DNA of 64,000 nucleotides from JBEDUK01 sp963781595 (GCA_963781595.1 CAWAGG010000006.1:1054001-1118000), one strand, 5' to 3'; shown: positions 25,122 to 33,870, numbered from the stretch's first letter. Program-made: numbers and translations. Notes: generated from the letters alone by a model not told the origin.

Positions 25122-25403
25122 ATGGAGGACTGGCAGGAACTGGCGAAGTGCCGCGACGTGGATCCGGAGGTCTTCTTCCCGACCTCGTATCGCTCGGCCG
25201 ACCACGCGAGATACATCTGTTCGGAGTGCCTCGTGCGGGAGGAATGCCTGATGATCGCCCTCAAGCGCGGCGAGCCGCACGGGATCTGGGGTGGTCTGGA
25301 CCCGTACGAACGCCGAGCGCTGGAGCGTCGCGCGAGGCGGAACGGCGATGACCTCTCCGCCACCGCGTCGCTAACGGCTCGAACGTCGGTCTCTCAGGCG
25401 TGA
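25122..25403 (+). CDS. WhiB-family Fe-S transcriptional regulator
   Basis: 93 residues. The four [4Fe-4S] cysteines are in AKCRD, YICSECLVREECL (C-x2-C-x5-C), and the turn GIWGGLD is followed by a basic region YERRALERRARR. The family is restricted to Actinomycetota and their phages, which fixes the phylum. Wbl proteins bind DNA through contact with the primary sigma factor and respond to redox or NO. GGGGAAGGGG lies before the ATG. The spacing of 22 residues between the first two cysteines is normal. The subclass is not assigned. Confidence 0.95.
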   Translation: MEDWQELAKCRDVDPEVFFPTSYRSADHARYICSECLVREECLMIALKRGEPHGIWGGLDPYERRALERRARRNGDDLSATASLTARTSVSQA

Positions 25404-25541
25404 GTCTGTCCTGCCCCGGTCATCCAGGCCTCGGCTGAGGATCGTCGCGCGTGGGAACCGGTTCGAGGATGGGGTTGCGGGAGCACCTCGAGCGAAGTTG
25501 CCGTCTGCGAAGATGACTGGCCAGCGTTCTGGGAGGTCCAG

Positions 25542-26192
25542 ATGGTCGATGCCACAACGATCGATGTCTACGTCGTCGTGGACATCTTCCTGCTGCTCCT
25601 GATCGGCATCGGTCCGAAGATCGCGCTGGTGCCGTTCGTCGAAGCGACGGGTTCGATGGACGCTAAGACGAAGTCCCGCGTCCTGCGGAAGATGCTCGTC
25701 ACGGCCGGGACCGTCGCGCTGCTCCTGGTGATCTTCGGCGAGGTGCTGACGCGACTGTTGCACTTCTCCCCGGGCGCGCTGGGCATCGCCGGCGGGATCA
25801 TCCTGCTGATCATCTCGGTCACGATGGTCCTGGGCTCCGACGATCCGGAGGCGCGGAACCGGGCGATGCAGGGGAAGGATCCGATGCGGCTCGCCGTGTT
25901 CCCGTTGGCCGTGCCGTACCTGCTCAACCCGGCAGGGATCGTGGTGCTGGTGACCGTCTCAGCCGAGGCTGGTTCGTGGGGAATGTTCGGGGTCGTGATC
26001 GCGGTGCTCGCGGTCGTGCTGCTCATCGACGTGGTGGTGTTCCGATGGGCGAACCGGGTCAGCGAGCACCTCGACGAGAGTCGGATGCTGATCACCGAGA
26101 AGGTGTTCGGCTTCCTGCTGGCGGCGCTCGCCGTGCAACTCGTGCTCAACGGGCTCGAGGACGTCGGGGTGATCCACCTCATCGCCCACTGA
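25542..26192 (+). CDS. MarC-family integral membrane protein
   Basis: 216 residues and six hydrophobic segments. The family pattern is visible in GIGPKIALVPFV near the N-terminus and in PLAVPYLLNPAGIVVLV near residue 127. GGGAGGT stands before the ATG. MarC proteins are of uncertain function, and the old link to multiple antibiotic resistance was not upheld. Its 3' end overlaps the written end of the convergent PD40 gene by 14 bases. Confidence 0.87.
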   Translation: MVDATTIDVYVVVDIFLLLLIGIGPKIALVPFVEATGSMDAKTKSRVLRKMLVTAGTVALLLVIFGEVLTRLLHFSPGALGIAGGIILLIISVTMVLGSDDPEARNRAMQGKDPMRLAVFPLAVPYLLNPAGIVVLVTVSAEAGSWGMFGVVIAVLAVVLLIDVVVFRWANRVSEHLDESRMLITEKVFGFLLAALAVQLVLNGLEDVGVIHLIAH

Positions 26193-27369
26193 AACAACGG
26201 CCGGCGCATCGCTCGTGCGACCCATCCTGTGTACGGGACCTCCCGGCGGACCGGTCATCCGCCGCGGATCGGCTGCCAGGAGACCGAAGGCTCCTGGGTG
26301 AACGGTCCCCGAGCGTTCTCCTCAGTCCTGTCCCATCTGCACGAACCGTCCAGAGGCCCCACCTCGATCCAGGCGGTCCATCCCATCCTGGCGGAAGCGT
26401 CGCGTAGTAGAGCTGCATCGCGAAAAGGATCAGGTTCCCGTCCGGAGACCATGTGGGATCGGCCAGCGCCTCCTGTCGCGCGCCGTTCGTATCTCGGTCT
26501 CGCGGGTCTAGCTGATAGATCCGTTGCGGCGCTCCGCCGACCGAATCGATGACGTAGAAGCTCTTCGAGCCGCAGGCGAACACGATCAGTGACCCGTCAG
26601 GTGACCATGCAGGGTGGTTCGCTCCGCATCCGGCGAGGCGCCGCTTCCCGCTCCCGTCGGCGTTGAGCACCCAGAGCCCGGCGGGCGATACGGCCGCGAA
26701 GCGCCTCCCGTCAGGCGACCATGCTGGATCGGTCAGTCCAGCTGATCCGGGCAAGCCGCGGAAGTGGTCCGGTCCGCCCGCCGAGCCCTTGAAGTCACGG
26801 ATTGCGATCGAAGGCGGGAGCGTGCCGAACACGAACGCCAGCTGAGATCCGTCCGGCGACCACGTCGGCGCGTCGAAGCACCGCGCCGCGTCGCAACCGG
26901 CGATCGTGAGGATCGTCCGTGCATCGCGGCCATCTGCCCGCATGACGATCATCGACCACGGATCCGAGTCTCCTAATGAGGCTGGCGCTTCGATAGCTGC
27001 GAGGGACGAACCGTCCGGCGACCACGCGACGCTCGTGAATCGGGTTCCTGTTCGGCGGGCCACCTCCATGGTCGACGTGCCATCGGGCTCCGTCGTGACG
27101 ATGATGCCCTTCGAGACGAAGGCCAGTCTGCCGTTCTTGACCTCGGCCGTCGGCCGATCGGCTGGTCTCGAGCGTCCTTCGCCAAGGAACGCCCACGCGG
27201 CGTACGCGATGGCGACCGCGACCACAGCGAGGACCAGAACGGCGATCGTCGCGCGACGCGTCGGCGATGCGCCGGCCGGAAGCGACGGTGTCCGGGTCGC
27301 GATGTCGGTCCACAGATCGTGGGTGGGTATGCGATCCGCCTCGCGGAAGCGACGATCGAGGTCAGCCAT
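26179..27369 (-). CDS. Membrane-anchored PD40 beta-propeller protein, putative anti-sigma partner
   Basis: ATG 27369 overlaps the sigma-factor stop (ATGGCTGA). Residues 1-40 are hydrophilic (DLDRRFREADRIPTHDLW). Residues 43-62 are a transmembrane helix (AVLVLAVVAVAIAYAAWAF). The rest is a propeller with repeated WSPDGS motifs (SVAWSPDGSS, PTWSPDGSQ, PAWSPDGRR, PAWSPDGSL, PTWSPDGNL), expected outside the cell. No zinc-type HxxxCxxC anti-sigma motif is seen; the anti-sigma role is inferred from coupling and topology. The final ~45 residues are arginine/serine-rich nonsense. Shifting frame near 26310 gives RGPFTQEPSVSWQPIRGG and a stop at 26255, a natural propeller ending, so a 1-base disruption is likely. 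Confidence 0.8.
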   Translation of the reverse strand: MADLDRRFREADRIPTHDLWTDIATRTPSLPAGASPTRRATIAVLVLAVVAVAIAYAAWAFLGEGRSRPADRPTAEVKNGRLAFVSKGIIVTTEPDGTSTMEVARRTGTRFTSVAWSPDGSSLAAIEAPASLGDSDPWSMIVMRADGRDARTILTIAGCDAARCFDAPTWSPDGSQLAFVFGTLPPSIAIRDFKGSAGGPDHFRGLPGSAGLTDPAWSPDGRRFAAVSPAGLWVLNADGSGKRRLAGCGANHPAWSPDGSLIVFACGSKSFYVIDSVGGAPQRIYQLDPRDRDTNGARQEALADPTWSPDGNLILFAMQLYYATLPPGWDGPPGSRWGLWTVRADGTGLRRTLGDRSPRSLRSPGSRSAADDRSAGRSRTQDGSHERCAGRCFSGR

Positions 27370-27895
27370 CCGCTTCCTCCAGCAACGCGCGGAGGCGCCT
27401 GCGCCCGGCACTCAGGTGAACGGTCACGGCGGCCGAGGTCGAGCCCAGGATCTGCGCCACCTCCCTGGTCGGGTAGCCAGCGTAATGATGAAGGATTACC
27501 GCACCGCGCTGTTTCGGGGAGAGCTTCCCCAACGCCGCGATGAGTTCGAACGCCGGCTGGATCTGTGCGTACGCCTCCTCGGATCGGGACTCGGTCGAGC
27601 TGATGGTGAGCCGCCGTTCCTTCATCTCCCCGGCGGCGATGCGGAACGCGGCGCGCCAGACCCACGCGAGCGGGGACCGGATGGCATCGCCCCTGCGCAG
27701 CGCCTGCGCGAATGCCTCCGCTACCGCCTCGTCGGCAACATCGCGGTTTCCGGTGAACAGCGTGATCGCCCGCTGGAGCCTCGGCCCGTCGGCCCGGTAC
27801 ACGCGCTCCAGCTCACTTGTGCACGCCGCGCTCCGAGGTCCACGACCGGATTCTGCATCGCACCTGTACAGGGGCGATAGGGATACGGAATCCAA
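27362..27895 (-). CDS. ECF-type RNA polymerase sigma factor
   Basis: Region 2 starts at SELERVYRADGPRLQRA and includes ADEAVAEAFAQALRRGD and PLAWVWRAAFRIA. Region 4 has KLSPKQRGAVILHHYAGYPTREVA and the helix-turn-helix GSTSAAVTVHLSAGRRRL. The start is unclear. TTG 27895 (or 27904) is in frame. ATG 27858 is in another frame and would require a one-base shift before SELERV. A perfect palindrome CCTGTACAGG (27863-27872) lies at the 5' end. The gene is translationally coupled to the PD40 membrane protein, as sigma/anti-sigma pairs are. Confidence 0.88.
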   Translation of the reverse strand: MDSVSLSPLYRCDAESGRGPRSAACTSELERVYRADGPRLQRAITLFTGNRDVADEAVAEAFAQALRRGDAIRSPLAWVWRAAFRIAAGEMKERRLTISSTESRSEEAYAQIQPAFELIAALGKLSPKQRGAVILHHYAGYPTREVAQILGSTSAAVTVHLSAGRRRLRALLEEADG

Positions 27896-28299
27896 AGGTT
27901 GCAACGGAGCCTTACCGAAAAGTCCGAATATCTCGTCACGGCCCCTTGGGTTTCGGCCGGAAATCGTTCCTGTATCGATGGATGGCACGATCGACGAGTC
28001 CGAAGGTAGGGCAGGAGATGAAGCCGAGGGAGCTGGGAACTGGGAAGCCTCCCTCGCTGGGAAGCCCCACGCCGGCAGCCGCGACGCCCGGGGCAAGCCA
28101 CGATCGCGGGTCGTCGCTCCGGGTAGACGTCAGCTCGTGGGTAGATCTTCCACCCCCCCTGAGGCTGTTGTCCGGCGAGATGATCGTTGCCGCCCAGGCC
28201 ATGCAGGTTTCGAAGCGCCCGCAGGACGAAGCATCCGATGAAATGCACCGAGCGAACGCTCGGCAACACCGCAGCAGGCTAGCGAGAGGGGTGGTTCGT
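27896..28299. other. 404-base divergent intergenic region with hairpin
   Basis: No convincing gene lies here. A perfect hairpin CCGAGCG-AA-CGCTCGG (28248-28263) sits 36 bases before the ATG of the first secreted PD40 protein, in what would be its mRNA leader. The region must hold promoters for the sigma operon on the left and the propeller genes on the right, but I cannot assign hexamers. It matches no riboswitch I know. Confidence 0.4.
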
Positions 28300-29241
28300 A
28301 TGCGGGTGAAGGTTCTCGTTTCCGTTCTGTGGATCGTCGCGGGAACCGCGGCGTCGGTGACGCTCGTCGCTCCTGCCGCCCAAGCCTTCCCGGGCACGAA
28401 CGGTCTGATCGCATTCACGAGCAACCGAACGGGGATCGGCCAGATCTACACCATGCGCCCCGATGGCTCGGGCGTGCAGCAACTTACGAACGTCGATGCG
28501 GGATGCGCGGAGTTCCCGAACTGGTCTGCGGACGGCAAGCGGATCGCCTTCGACACCGACTGCGATGGCCCGAACGCGATCTACGTCATGGATCCGACCG
28601 GCGGGAATCTCCAGTTGGTCGTTCAGCCGGGAAGTGACTTCGATTTCGACGTCCTCCCGGCATGGTCCCCGGAAGGGGACATCCTGGCGTTCTGTGCCGG
28701 TTCGGCGGACGGCCCCGCAGACATCTGGACGGTGCACCTGGACGGGACCGGACTCAAGGATCTGACGGATACCTCCGCGGACGACGAATGCGCTCCGCAC
28801 TTCTCGCCGGACGGCAAATGGATCGCCTTCGACGCGAGGGTCGGAGATCGTCCCTCGGCCATCTACGTGATCCACCCCGACGGAACCGGGATGCGCCGGG
28901 TCACGCCCTTCTCACTGGATGCGTGGTACCCGAACTGGTCGCCCGACTCTCGGCGAATCGCCTTCGGTACGAGGTTCTTCGCGGAGACACATTCCAGCAT
29001 CTGGACCATCGGCGTCGACGGCAGCAACAAGAAGCGCCTGACGGATGCGCCTCTCGGCCTCGACGACATCTTCCCTGCCTACTCGCCCGACGGCAGGTAC
29101 ATCGTGTTCGCCTCCGACCGGCACCACGACGACTTCAACGACATCTACGTGATGAGCGTGCGGGGCGCCCACCTCGTGAACCTCACGCCGCGCACGAAGG
29201 TGATCGACGACGCCCTGCCGGATTGGGGGGTGCAACCGTAG
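28300..29241 (+). CDS. Secreted TolB-like PD40 beta-propeller protein
   Basis: 313 residues. The signal peptide is MRVKVLVSVLWIVAG...APAAQA. The mature part opens FPGTNGLIAFTSNRTG and repeats IYxMxPDGSG, FPNWSADGKRIAF, PAWSPEGDILAF, PHFSPDGKWIAF, PNWSPDSRRIAF, PAYSPDGRYIVF: about six blades. No membrane anchor is present. PD40 propellers usually bind peptides or proteins rather than catalyse. It diverges from the sigma/PD40 membrane-protein operon and is followed 47 bases later by a paralogue. Confidence 0.87.
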   Translation: MRVKVLVSVLWIVAGTAASVTLVAPAAQAFPGTNGLIAFTSNRTGIGQIYTMRPDGSGVQQLTNVDAGCAEFPNWSADGKRIAFDTDCDGPNAIYVMDPTGGNLQLVVQPGSDFDFDVLPAWSPEGDILAFCAGSADGPADIWTVHLDGTGLKDLTDTSADDECAPHFSPDGKWIAFDARVGDRPSAIYVIHPDGTGMRRVTPFSLDAWYPNWSPDSRRIAFGTRFFAETHSSIWTIGVDGSNKKRLTDAPLGLDDIFPAYSPDGRYIVFASDRHHDDFNDIYVMSVRGAHLVNLTPRTKVIDDALPDWGVQP

Positions 29242-29288
29242 GCGTCGGCCCTTCGGCCCGCCGGCTCGAGCGAGAAAGGACGACCGAG

Positions 29289-30365
29289 ATGGCACCTTCA
29301 TACCGTTGGCGTTCACTTCGGATGCTGTTGGCGGGACTGGTGGCGCTGGCCAGCGGCTCGTTGGGGCTGGTCGCCTCCGCGGCCCCAGCTCACGCCGGGG
29401 CCTTCCCAGGCCCCAATGGGCTCATCGCCTTCGACAGCGACATCAACGGCTGCTGCCAGATCTTCAGCGTCCAGCCGGACGGCTCCGGGCTCCAATCACT
29501 AACCCGACGAGGGCTGAACTTCAACCCAGCCTGGTCGCCTGGTGGGAAGCTCATCACGTTCACGCGCGACACGGGGCATTCGCAAGATATCTACGTCATG
29601 AGAGCGGACGGGTCCCACGTGCGCCGGGTCACAGACACGGGCTGCGAGGAGTACTCGAGCTTCTCCCCGGATGGTCGATGGCTCGTCGCGTCGCATTGGC
29701 CTGGCGCATATCCGGAATGCTTCGACAATAACCCTGACCTGTACCTGATCCGTCCCGATGGCACCGGTCGGCACAAGCTCACGCACACGCCCGATCTCCG
29801 CGAGCTGTATCCGCAGTGGGCACCCGATGGCAGCCGGATCGCGTATGCCGCCCACTCGTACGGAACAGGCGCCGACTACCACGTCTATGTCATCGATCCG
29901 GACGGGACGGGGACCGCGCAGATCACGCCAGACGACGTGCCGTCCTTCTTCCCGGACTGGTCGCCGGACTCGCAGTGGATCACCTACAACGCGCTGGTTC
30001 CGAACTTCCGGATCTTCGTCGTTCGGCCCGATGGCTCGGGGCGGAAGGCGCTCACGGATCCCCCTGCATTGCTCAACGACATCGGGCCTGCTTTTTCGCC
30101 GGACGGGCAGAAGATCACGTTCGCGAGCGACCGGATGTTCGACGAGAGGTATGACCTGTTCGTGATGAACGCGGACGGGAAGGAGATCCACAGGATCGTC
30201 AACATGCCGGGCCAGTCGTTCCCCGACGACCCCGACTGGGGCAGCAATCCCGGGTCCGCCGTTACGCCAGCACTTCGCCCGCCGCTGGCTGGCTCCCCGA
30301 GCACCGCGAACGGTGAGCCGATGGACCTCGCGCACCTGCTCGCGCGGCTGTTCCGACATTCCTGA
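29289..30365 (+). CDS. Secreted TolB-like PD40 beta-propeller protein (second copy)
   Basis: 358 residues from ATG 29289 with AAAGGACG upstream. The signal peptide ends near AAPAHA. The mature start GAFPGPNGLIAFDSDI mirrors the first copy. Blades carry PAWSPGGKLITF, SSFSPDGRWLVA, PQWAPDGSRIAYA, PDWSPDSQWITY and PAFSPDGQKITFAS. A proline/alanine-rich tail of about 40 residues ends with a short amphipathic helix, LAHLLARLFRHS, absent from the first copy. It is probably co-transcribed with its paralogue. Confidence 0.87.
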   Translation: MAPSYRWRSLRMLLAGLVALASGSLGLVASAAPAHAGAFPGPNGLIAFDSDINGCCQIFSVQPDGSGLQSLTRRGLNFNPAWSPGGKLITFTRDTGHSQDIYVMRADGSHVRRVTDTGCEEYSSFSPDGRWLVASHWPGAYPECFDNNPDLYLIRPDGTGRHKLTHTPDLRELYPQWAPDGSRIAYAAHSYGTGADYHVYVIDPDGTGTAQITPDDVPSFFPDWSPDSQWITYNALVPNFRIFVVRPDGSGRKALTDPPALLNDIGPAFSPDGQKITFASDRMFDERYDLFVMNADGKEIHRIVNMPGQSFPDDPDWGSNPGSAVTPALRPPLAGSPSTANGEPMDLAHLLARLFRHS

Positions 30366-30383
30366 CGGGTGCCCTTAGGTTCG

Positions 30384-30416
30384 AGGCCGGTGGCGCCCGA
30401 GAGGCGCGACCGGCCT
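30384..30416. terminator. Bidirectional terminator-like hairpin between convergent genes
   Basis: AGGCCGGT (30384-30391) pairs with ACCGGCCT (30409-30416). Inside it GCGCC pairs with GGCGC around a CGAGA loop, with one G-G mismatch between the two stems. It lies between the ends of the second PD40 gene and the cystathionine gamma-synthase gene. Confidence 0.6.
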
Positions 30417-30438
30417 GTCCTTGGCGCCGCACACGGCC

Positions 30439-31563
30439 TCAGCTGAGGGCCTGCTCGAGGTCCGCGACCAGGTCGTCGGGATGTTCGATCCCGACGCTCA
30501 GCCGAACCAGCGTCTCCGGGACCTCGCACGGCGATCCGGCGACGCTCTGGTGCGTCATGCGCCCAGGGTGCTCGATCAGGGACTCGACGCCACCCAGCGA
30601 TTCGGCCAGGAAGAACAGCCGCGTCCGCTGGCAGACGTCCAGCGCGGTCTCCTCGTCGTAGGTTTCGAACGACACCATGCCGCCGAACGCCCGCATCTGG
30701 CGGCACGCGACGTCGTGCCCCGGATGTGCCACCAGCCCGGGGTAGTAAATGTGCTTTACCTTCTTGTGCACCACCAGCATCTCCACGACCCGCGCCGCGT
30801 TCCGGCAGTGCGCCTCCATCCGCACCGCCAGGGTCTTCAATCCACGCAACGTGAGGAACGCGTCGAACGGCCCCGGCACCGCGCCGGCGGAGTTCTGCAG
30901 GAACGCCAGGCGGTCGAGCATCTCGGGGTCGTTCGCCACGACGGCCCCGCCGACCACGTCCGAGTGGCCGCCCAGGTACTTCGTCGTCGAATGGATCACC
31001 GCGTCCGCGCCGAGCGCCAGCGGCTGTTGCAGGTACGGCGTCGCGAACGTGTTGTCCACGACGCACAACGCGCCGGCCTCGTGGGCGGCGGCCGCAACCG
31101 CCGCGATGTCGACGATCTTGAGCAGCGGGTTCGTCGGCGTCTCGCACCACACGACCCGGGTCTCGGGCCGCAGCGCGGCCCCCAGCGCCGTCAGATCGGT
31201 GAGGTCGACCGGGTCGAACGTCACGCCCCATCCGTCCAGGACCTTCGAGACGAACCGGTACGTCCCGCCGTACACGTCGTCGCCGAGCACGACGTGGTCG
31301 CCCGGTCGGAGCAGGTAGAAGAGGTTCGCCTCCGCCGCCATACCGGACGAGAACGCGAGCGCGCCGGCGCCGCCCTCCAGCGCTGCCAGCGCGGTCTCCA
31401 GCGCCGTCCGCGTGGGGTTCCCCGTCCGCGCGTAGTCGTACCCCTTGTGCTTGCCGACCGCCTCCTGTGCGTACGTCGAGGTCTGGTAGATCGGCACGTT
31501 CACCGACCCGTACGCGGGCTCGGGCTCCTGGCCCGCGTGGATCGCCTTCGTCTCGAACTCCAT
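30439..31563 (-). CDS. metB: Cystathionine gamma-synthase / gamma-lyase family PLP enzyme
   Basis: 374 residues of the Cys/Met-metabolism PLP family. N-terminal TKAIHAGQEP and YGSVNVPIYQTSTY, the pattern YDYARTGNPTR, SSGMAA, NTFATPYLQQPL and the Schiff-base lysine in HSTTKYLGGHSDV (about residue 198) are all present. It acts in transsulfuration. Motifs do not separate synthase from lyase, and the nearby cystathionine beta-synthase gene on the same strand would suit a gamma-lyase role making cysteine. The start is ATG 31563; GTG 31572 is an alternative. The DUF429 gene ends five bases upstream of the ATG. Confidence 0.9.
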   Translation of the reverse strand: MEFETKAIHAGQEPEPAYGSVNVPIYQTSTYAQEAVGKHKGYDYARTGNPTRTALETALAALEGGAGALAFSSGMAAEANLFYLLRPGDHVVLGDDVYGGTYRFVSKVLDGWGVTFDPVDLTDLTALGAALRPETRVVWCETPTNPLLKIVDIAAVAAAAHEAGALCVVDNTFATPYLQQPLALGADAVIHSTTKYLGGHSDVVGGAVVANDPEMLDRLAFLQNSAGAVPGPFDAFLTLRGLKTLAVRMEAHCRNAARVVEMLVVHKKVKHIYYPGLVAHPGHDVACRQMRAFGGMVSFETYDEETALDVCQRTRLFFLAESLGGVESLIEHPGRMTHQSVAGSPCEVPETLVRLSVGIEHPDDLVADLEQALS

Positions 31564-31568
31564 CCGTT

Positions 31569-32465
31569 TCACGTCCTCTCGGGCGACGGCGCCAGCCATC
31601 CGAGGCGGCGCAGCTCGTCGCGCGCGTCGTCGCCGGCGCGCATCTCCCGGAGCAGCCGGGACTTCAGTATGGCGTCGTGGCCCGGGAGGAACCGCCGGCG
31701 CACGGGCTCGCCGCACCCGCACGCGCACAGGCGTGGGGCCGCCGCGTCGGGGGGCGCAGCCGTACCGTCGGGCGCGGTGCACCGCCGATACGCGTCCTCC
31801 AGCCGGGGGACCGGCAGGACGACCGCGCCCTCGCGGGGGTCGCCGAGCCACGAGCCGTCTCCGTCGACGAACCGCCCGGCCGTCAGCGCCGCGCACACGG
31901 CGTCCAGCACGTCGATCGTGGCACCGTCAGGGATCCCGTCGACGCGCGCCTCCTCCAGGACCTCACGGCGCCACGCGAGCCGGTGCCGCCGGCCCGGCGA
32001 AAGACAGCCCGCCAGGGCGACGTAGGACGCGTACGGGAAGACCTCGAGCGCGCGCTCGCGCACCGGGCCCTCGCCGAAGAAGGTCGCGTAGCCCGCGTCG
32101 TTCGCCGCGGCGAAGGCCTCGAACCCCGCCGTCATCCACGTGAACAGCCGTTCCTCCTCGCGGGGCGTCTGATGGGAACCGATACCCCGGCGCGAGAGCT
32201 CGTACTCCGCGATCCGACGGTCGAGGTGCGTGCCCGGGCGCGGCGGGACCGGCAGGCGCGCTGCCTCGGACGGGTCCCGCAGGAGCGCCAGGCCGGGCCG
32301 GGGCGGCGCGTCGATCCCCACCGCGTCCGGAGCACGTTCGCGGAGCAGCTCCGTCAGCGTCGACGGCCCCACGCGGCTCCACGTCGCTTCGACCCGAACC
32401 CCGTCGATCAGGGCGACGTCGAGCCCCCGTCCCAGCGAGACGTCGACCCCCAGGGCGCGCGCCAT
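31569..32465 (-). CDS. DUF429 predicted nuclease-fold protein with C-terminal CGCG motif
   Basis: 298 residues. The N-terminal part has the RNase-H-like DUF429 layout: LGVDVSLGRGLDVALIDG, DAVGIDAPPRPG, RRIAEYELSRRGIG, ALEVFPYASYVAL, DVLDAVCAALTA. The C-terminal ~50 residues contain LCACGCGEPVRRRFLPGHDAILKSRLL (about residues 245-271), a cysteine-rich motif followed by a basic helix, which may bind zinc or nucleic acid. No activity has been established for this family. It lies between the two transsulfuration genes, almost touching metB, so the three may form an operon. Confidence 0.75.
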   Translation of the reverse strand: MARALGVDVSLGRGLDVALIDGVRVEATWSRVGPSTLTELLRERAPDAVGIDAPPRPGLALLRDPSEAARLPVPPRPGTHLDRRIAEYELSRRGIGSHQTPREEERLFTWMTAGFEAFAAANDAGYATFFGEGPVRERALEVFPYASYVALAGCLSPGRRHRLAWRREVLEEARVDGIPDGATIDVLDAVCAALTAGRFVDGDGSWLGDPREGAVVLPVPRLEDAYRRCTAPDGTAAPPDAAAPRLCACGCGEPVRRRFLPGHDAILKSRLLREMRAGDDARDELRRLGWLAPSPERT

Positions 32466-32480
32466 CTCAAGCCGGACGCG

Positions 32481-33870
32481 CTACTGCGGCTGCCGCCGGT
32501 GGGCCAGGAACTCGAGCAGGTCGGACCGGGTCAGGACGCCGAGTGCCTCACCGGACTTCGCGACCAGCACCGCGGGCGCGACCTGCAGTTCGGCGAACGC
32601 CTCCTCCAGCGGGGCGTCGAACTCGACCATGGGGAAGGGCGCCGCCATGACCTCGGCGACATCGGCCTGGAGCGCGTCCGGGATCGCGGAACACCCGGTC
32701 CAGCAGGGTCGCCTCGCGGACCGAGCCGACGAACGACGTCACGTCCGCGCCGCCGTCCTGCCGGATGACCGGCGCCTGCGAGATGTCGAACTCCTGCAGC
32801 CGGTCGACGGCCTGCCGGACCTTGTCGTGCGCGCCGACGGTCACGAGCTGCGGCGTGCGACCGCCGTGCTTCGTCGCCAGGACCTCTTCGACGCGGACCG
32901 GCTCGGGACGGTCGAGGAAGCCGTACTGGAGCATCCACGCGTCGCTGTAGAGCTTCGACAGGTAGTTCCGGCCGCTGTCGGGGAGTATCACGACGACCAG
33001 CGTCCCGGCGGACAGGTCGCGTGCGGCCGTCAGCGCGGCGAACATCGCCGTCCCGCACGACTCGCCGGCGAGGATCCCCTCCTGCCGGGTGAGTGCGCGG
33101 GCCGTGAGCATCGAATCACGGTCCGAGACGCGCACCCAGCGGTCCACGACCGAGGGGTCGAACGTCGCCGGCCAGAAGTCCTCGCCGATGCCCTCGGTCA
33201 GGTACGGGCGCGCCTCCTCGCCCGGCGCCGCCGAGTACAGCGAACCCTCCGGATCCGCGCCGACGACCACGAGCGAGGGCTTGCGTTCCTTCAGGTACCG
33301 CGCGGTCCCGGTGATCGTCCCGCCGGTCCCGACGCCGACGACGAGCACGTCGATCGCGCCGTCGGTCTGCTCCCAGATCTCCGGGCCCGTGGTCTCGTAG
33401 TGCGCAGCCGGGTTCTCCTGGTTGTGGTACTGGTTCGGCTGGAACGCGCCGGGGATCTCCTCGGTCAGGCGGTCGGCGACGCGGTAGTAGGACTCGGGGC
33501 TCTCGGGGGGCACGGCCGTCGGGGTGATCACGACCTCGGCGCCGTAGGCACGCAGGAGCGCGATCTTCTCCTGACTCATCTTGTCGGGCATGACGAAGAT
33601 GCACTTGTAGCCGCGGAGCGCCGCGACGATCGCGAGGCCGTGGCCCGTGTTGCCCGACGTCGGTTCGACGATCGTGCCGCCGGGCTTCAGGAAGCCGTCG
33701 CGTTCGGCCGCCTCGATCATCCGCAGGCCGATCCGGTCCTTGACGCTCCCGCCGGGGTTCAGCATCTCGAGCTTCGCCACGACCGTGGCCTGGAGCCCGC
33801 GGGTGATCCGCGGCAGACGGACCAGCGGCGTACGACCTGTCGCGTCGAGGATCGAATCGAGGATCTCCAT
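32481..33870 (-). CDS. Cystathionine beta-synthase with CBS domains, frameshifted in the CBS region
   Basis: This PLP enzyme condenses homocysteine with serine. The catalytic core is intact: TGRTPLVRL, the PLP lysine 44 in PGGSVKDRIG, EPTSGNTGHGLA, the glycine loop GVGTGGTITGTARYL and AGESCGTAM. A first CBS domain follows (VTVGAHDKVRQAVDRLQ, SQAPVI). At about 32682-32690 the frame breaks. Upstream it reads LLDRVFRDP; the correct continuation IPDALQADVAEVMA...LGVLTRSDLLEFL is in another frame and ends at TAG 32481. The enzyme core would survive, but the second CBS domain would be lost if the change is real. The start is ATG 33870. Confidence 0.87.

Noticed and set aside
27896..28299. Possible riboswitch in the sigma/PD40 intergenic region
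   Set aside because: There is a good hairpin and several GGGAAG-like stretches, but I could not match the conserved core of cobalamin, SAM, glycine or c-di-AMP riboswitches.
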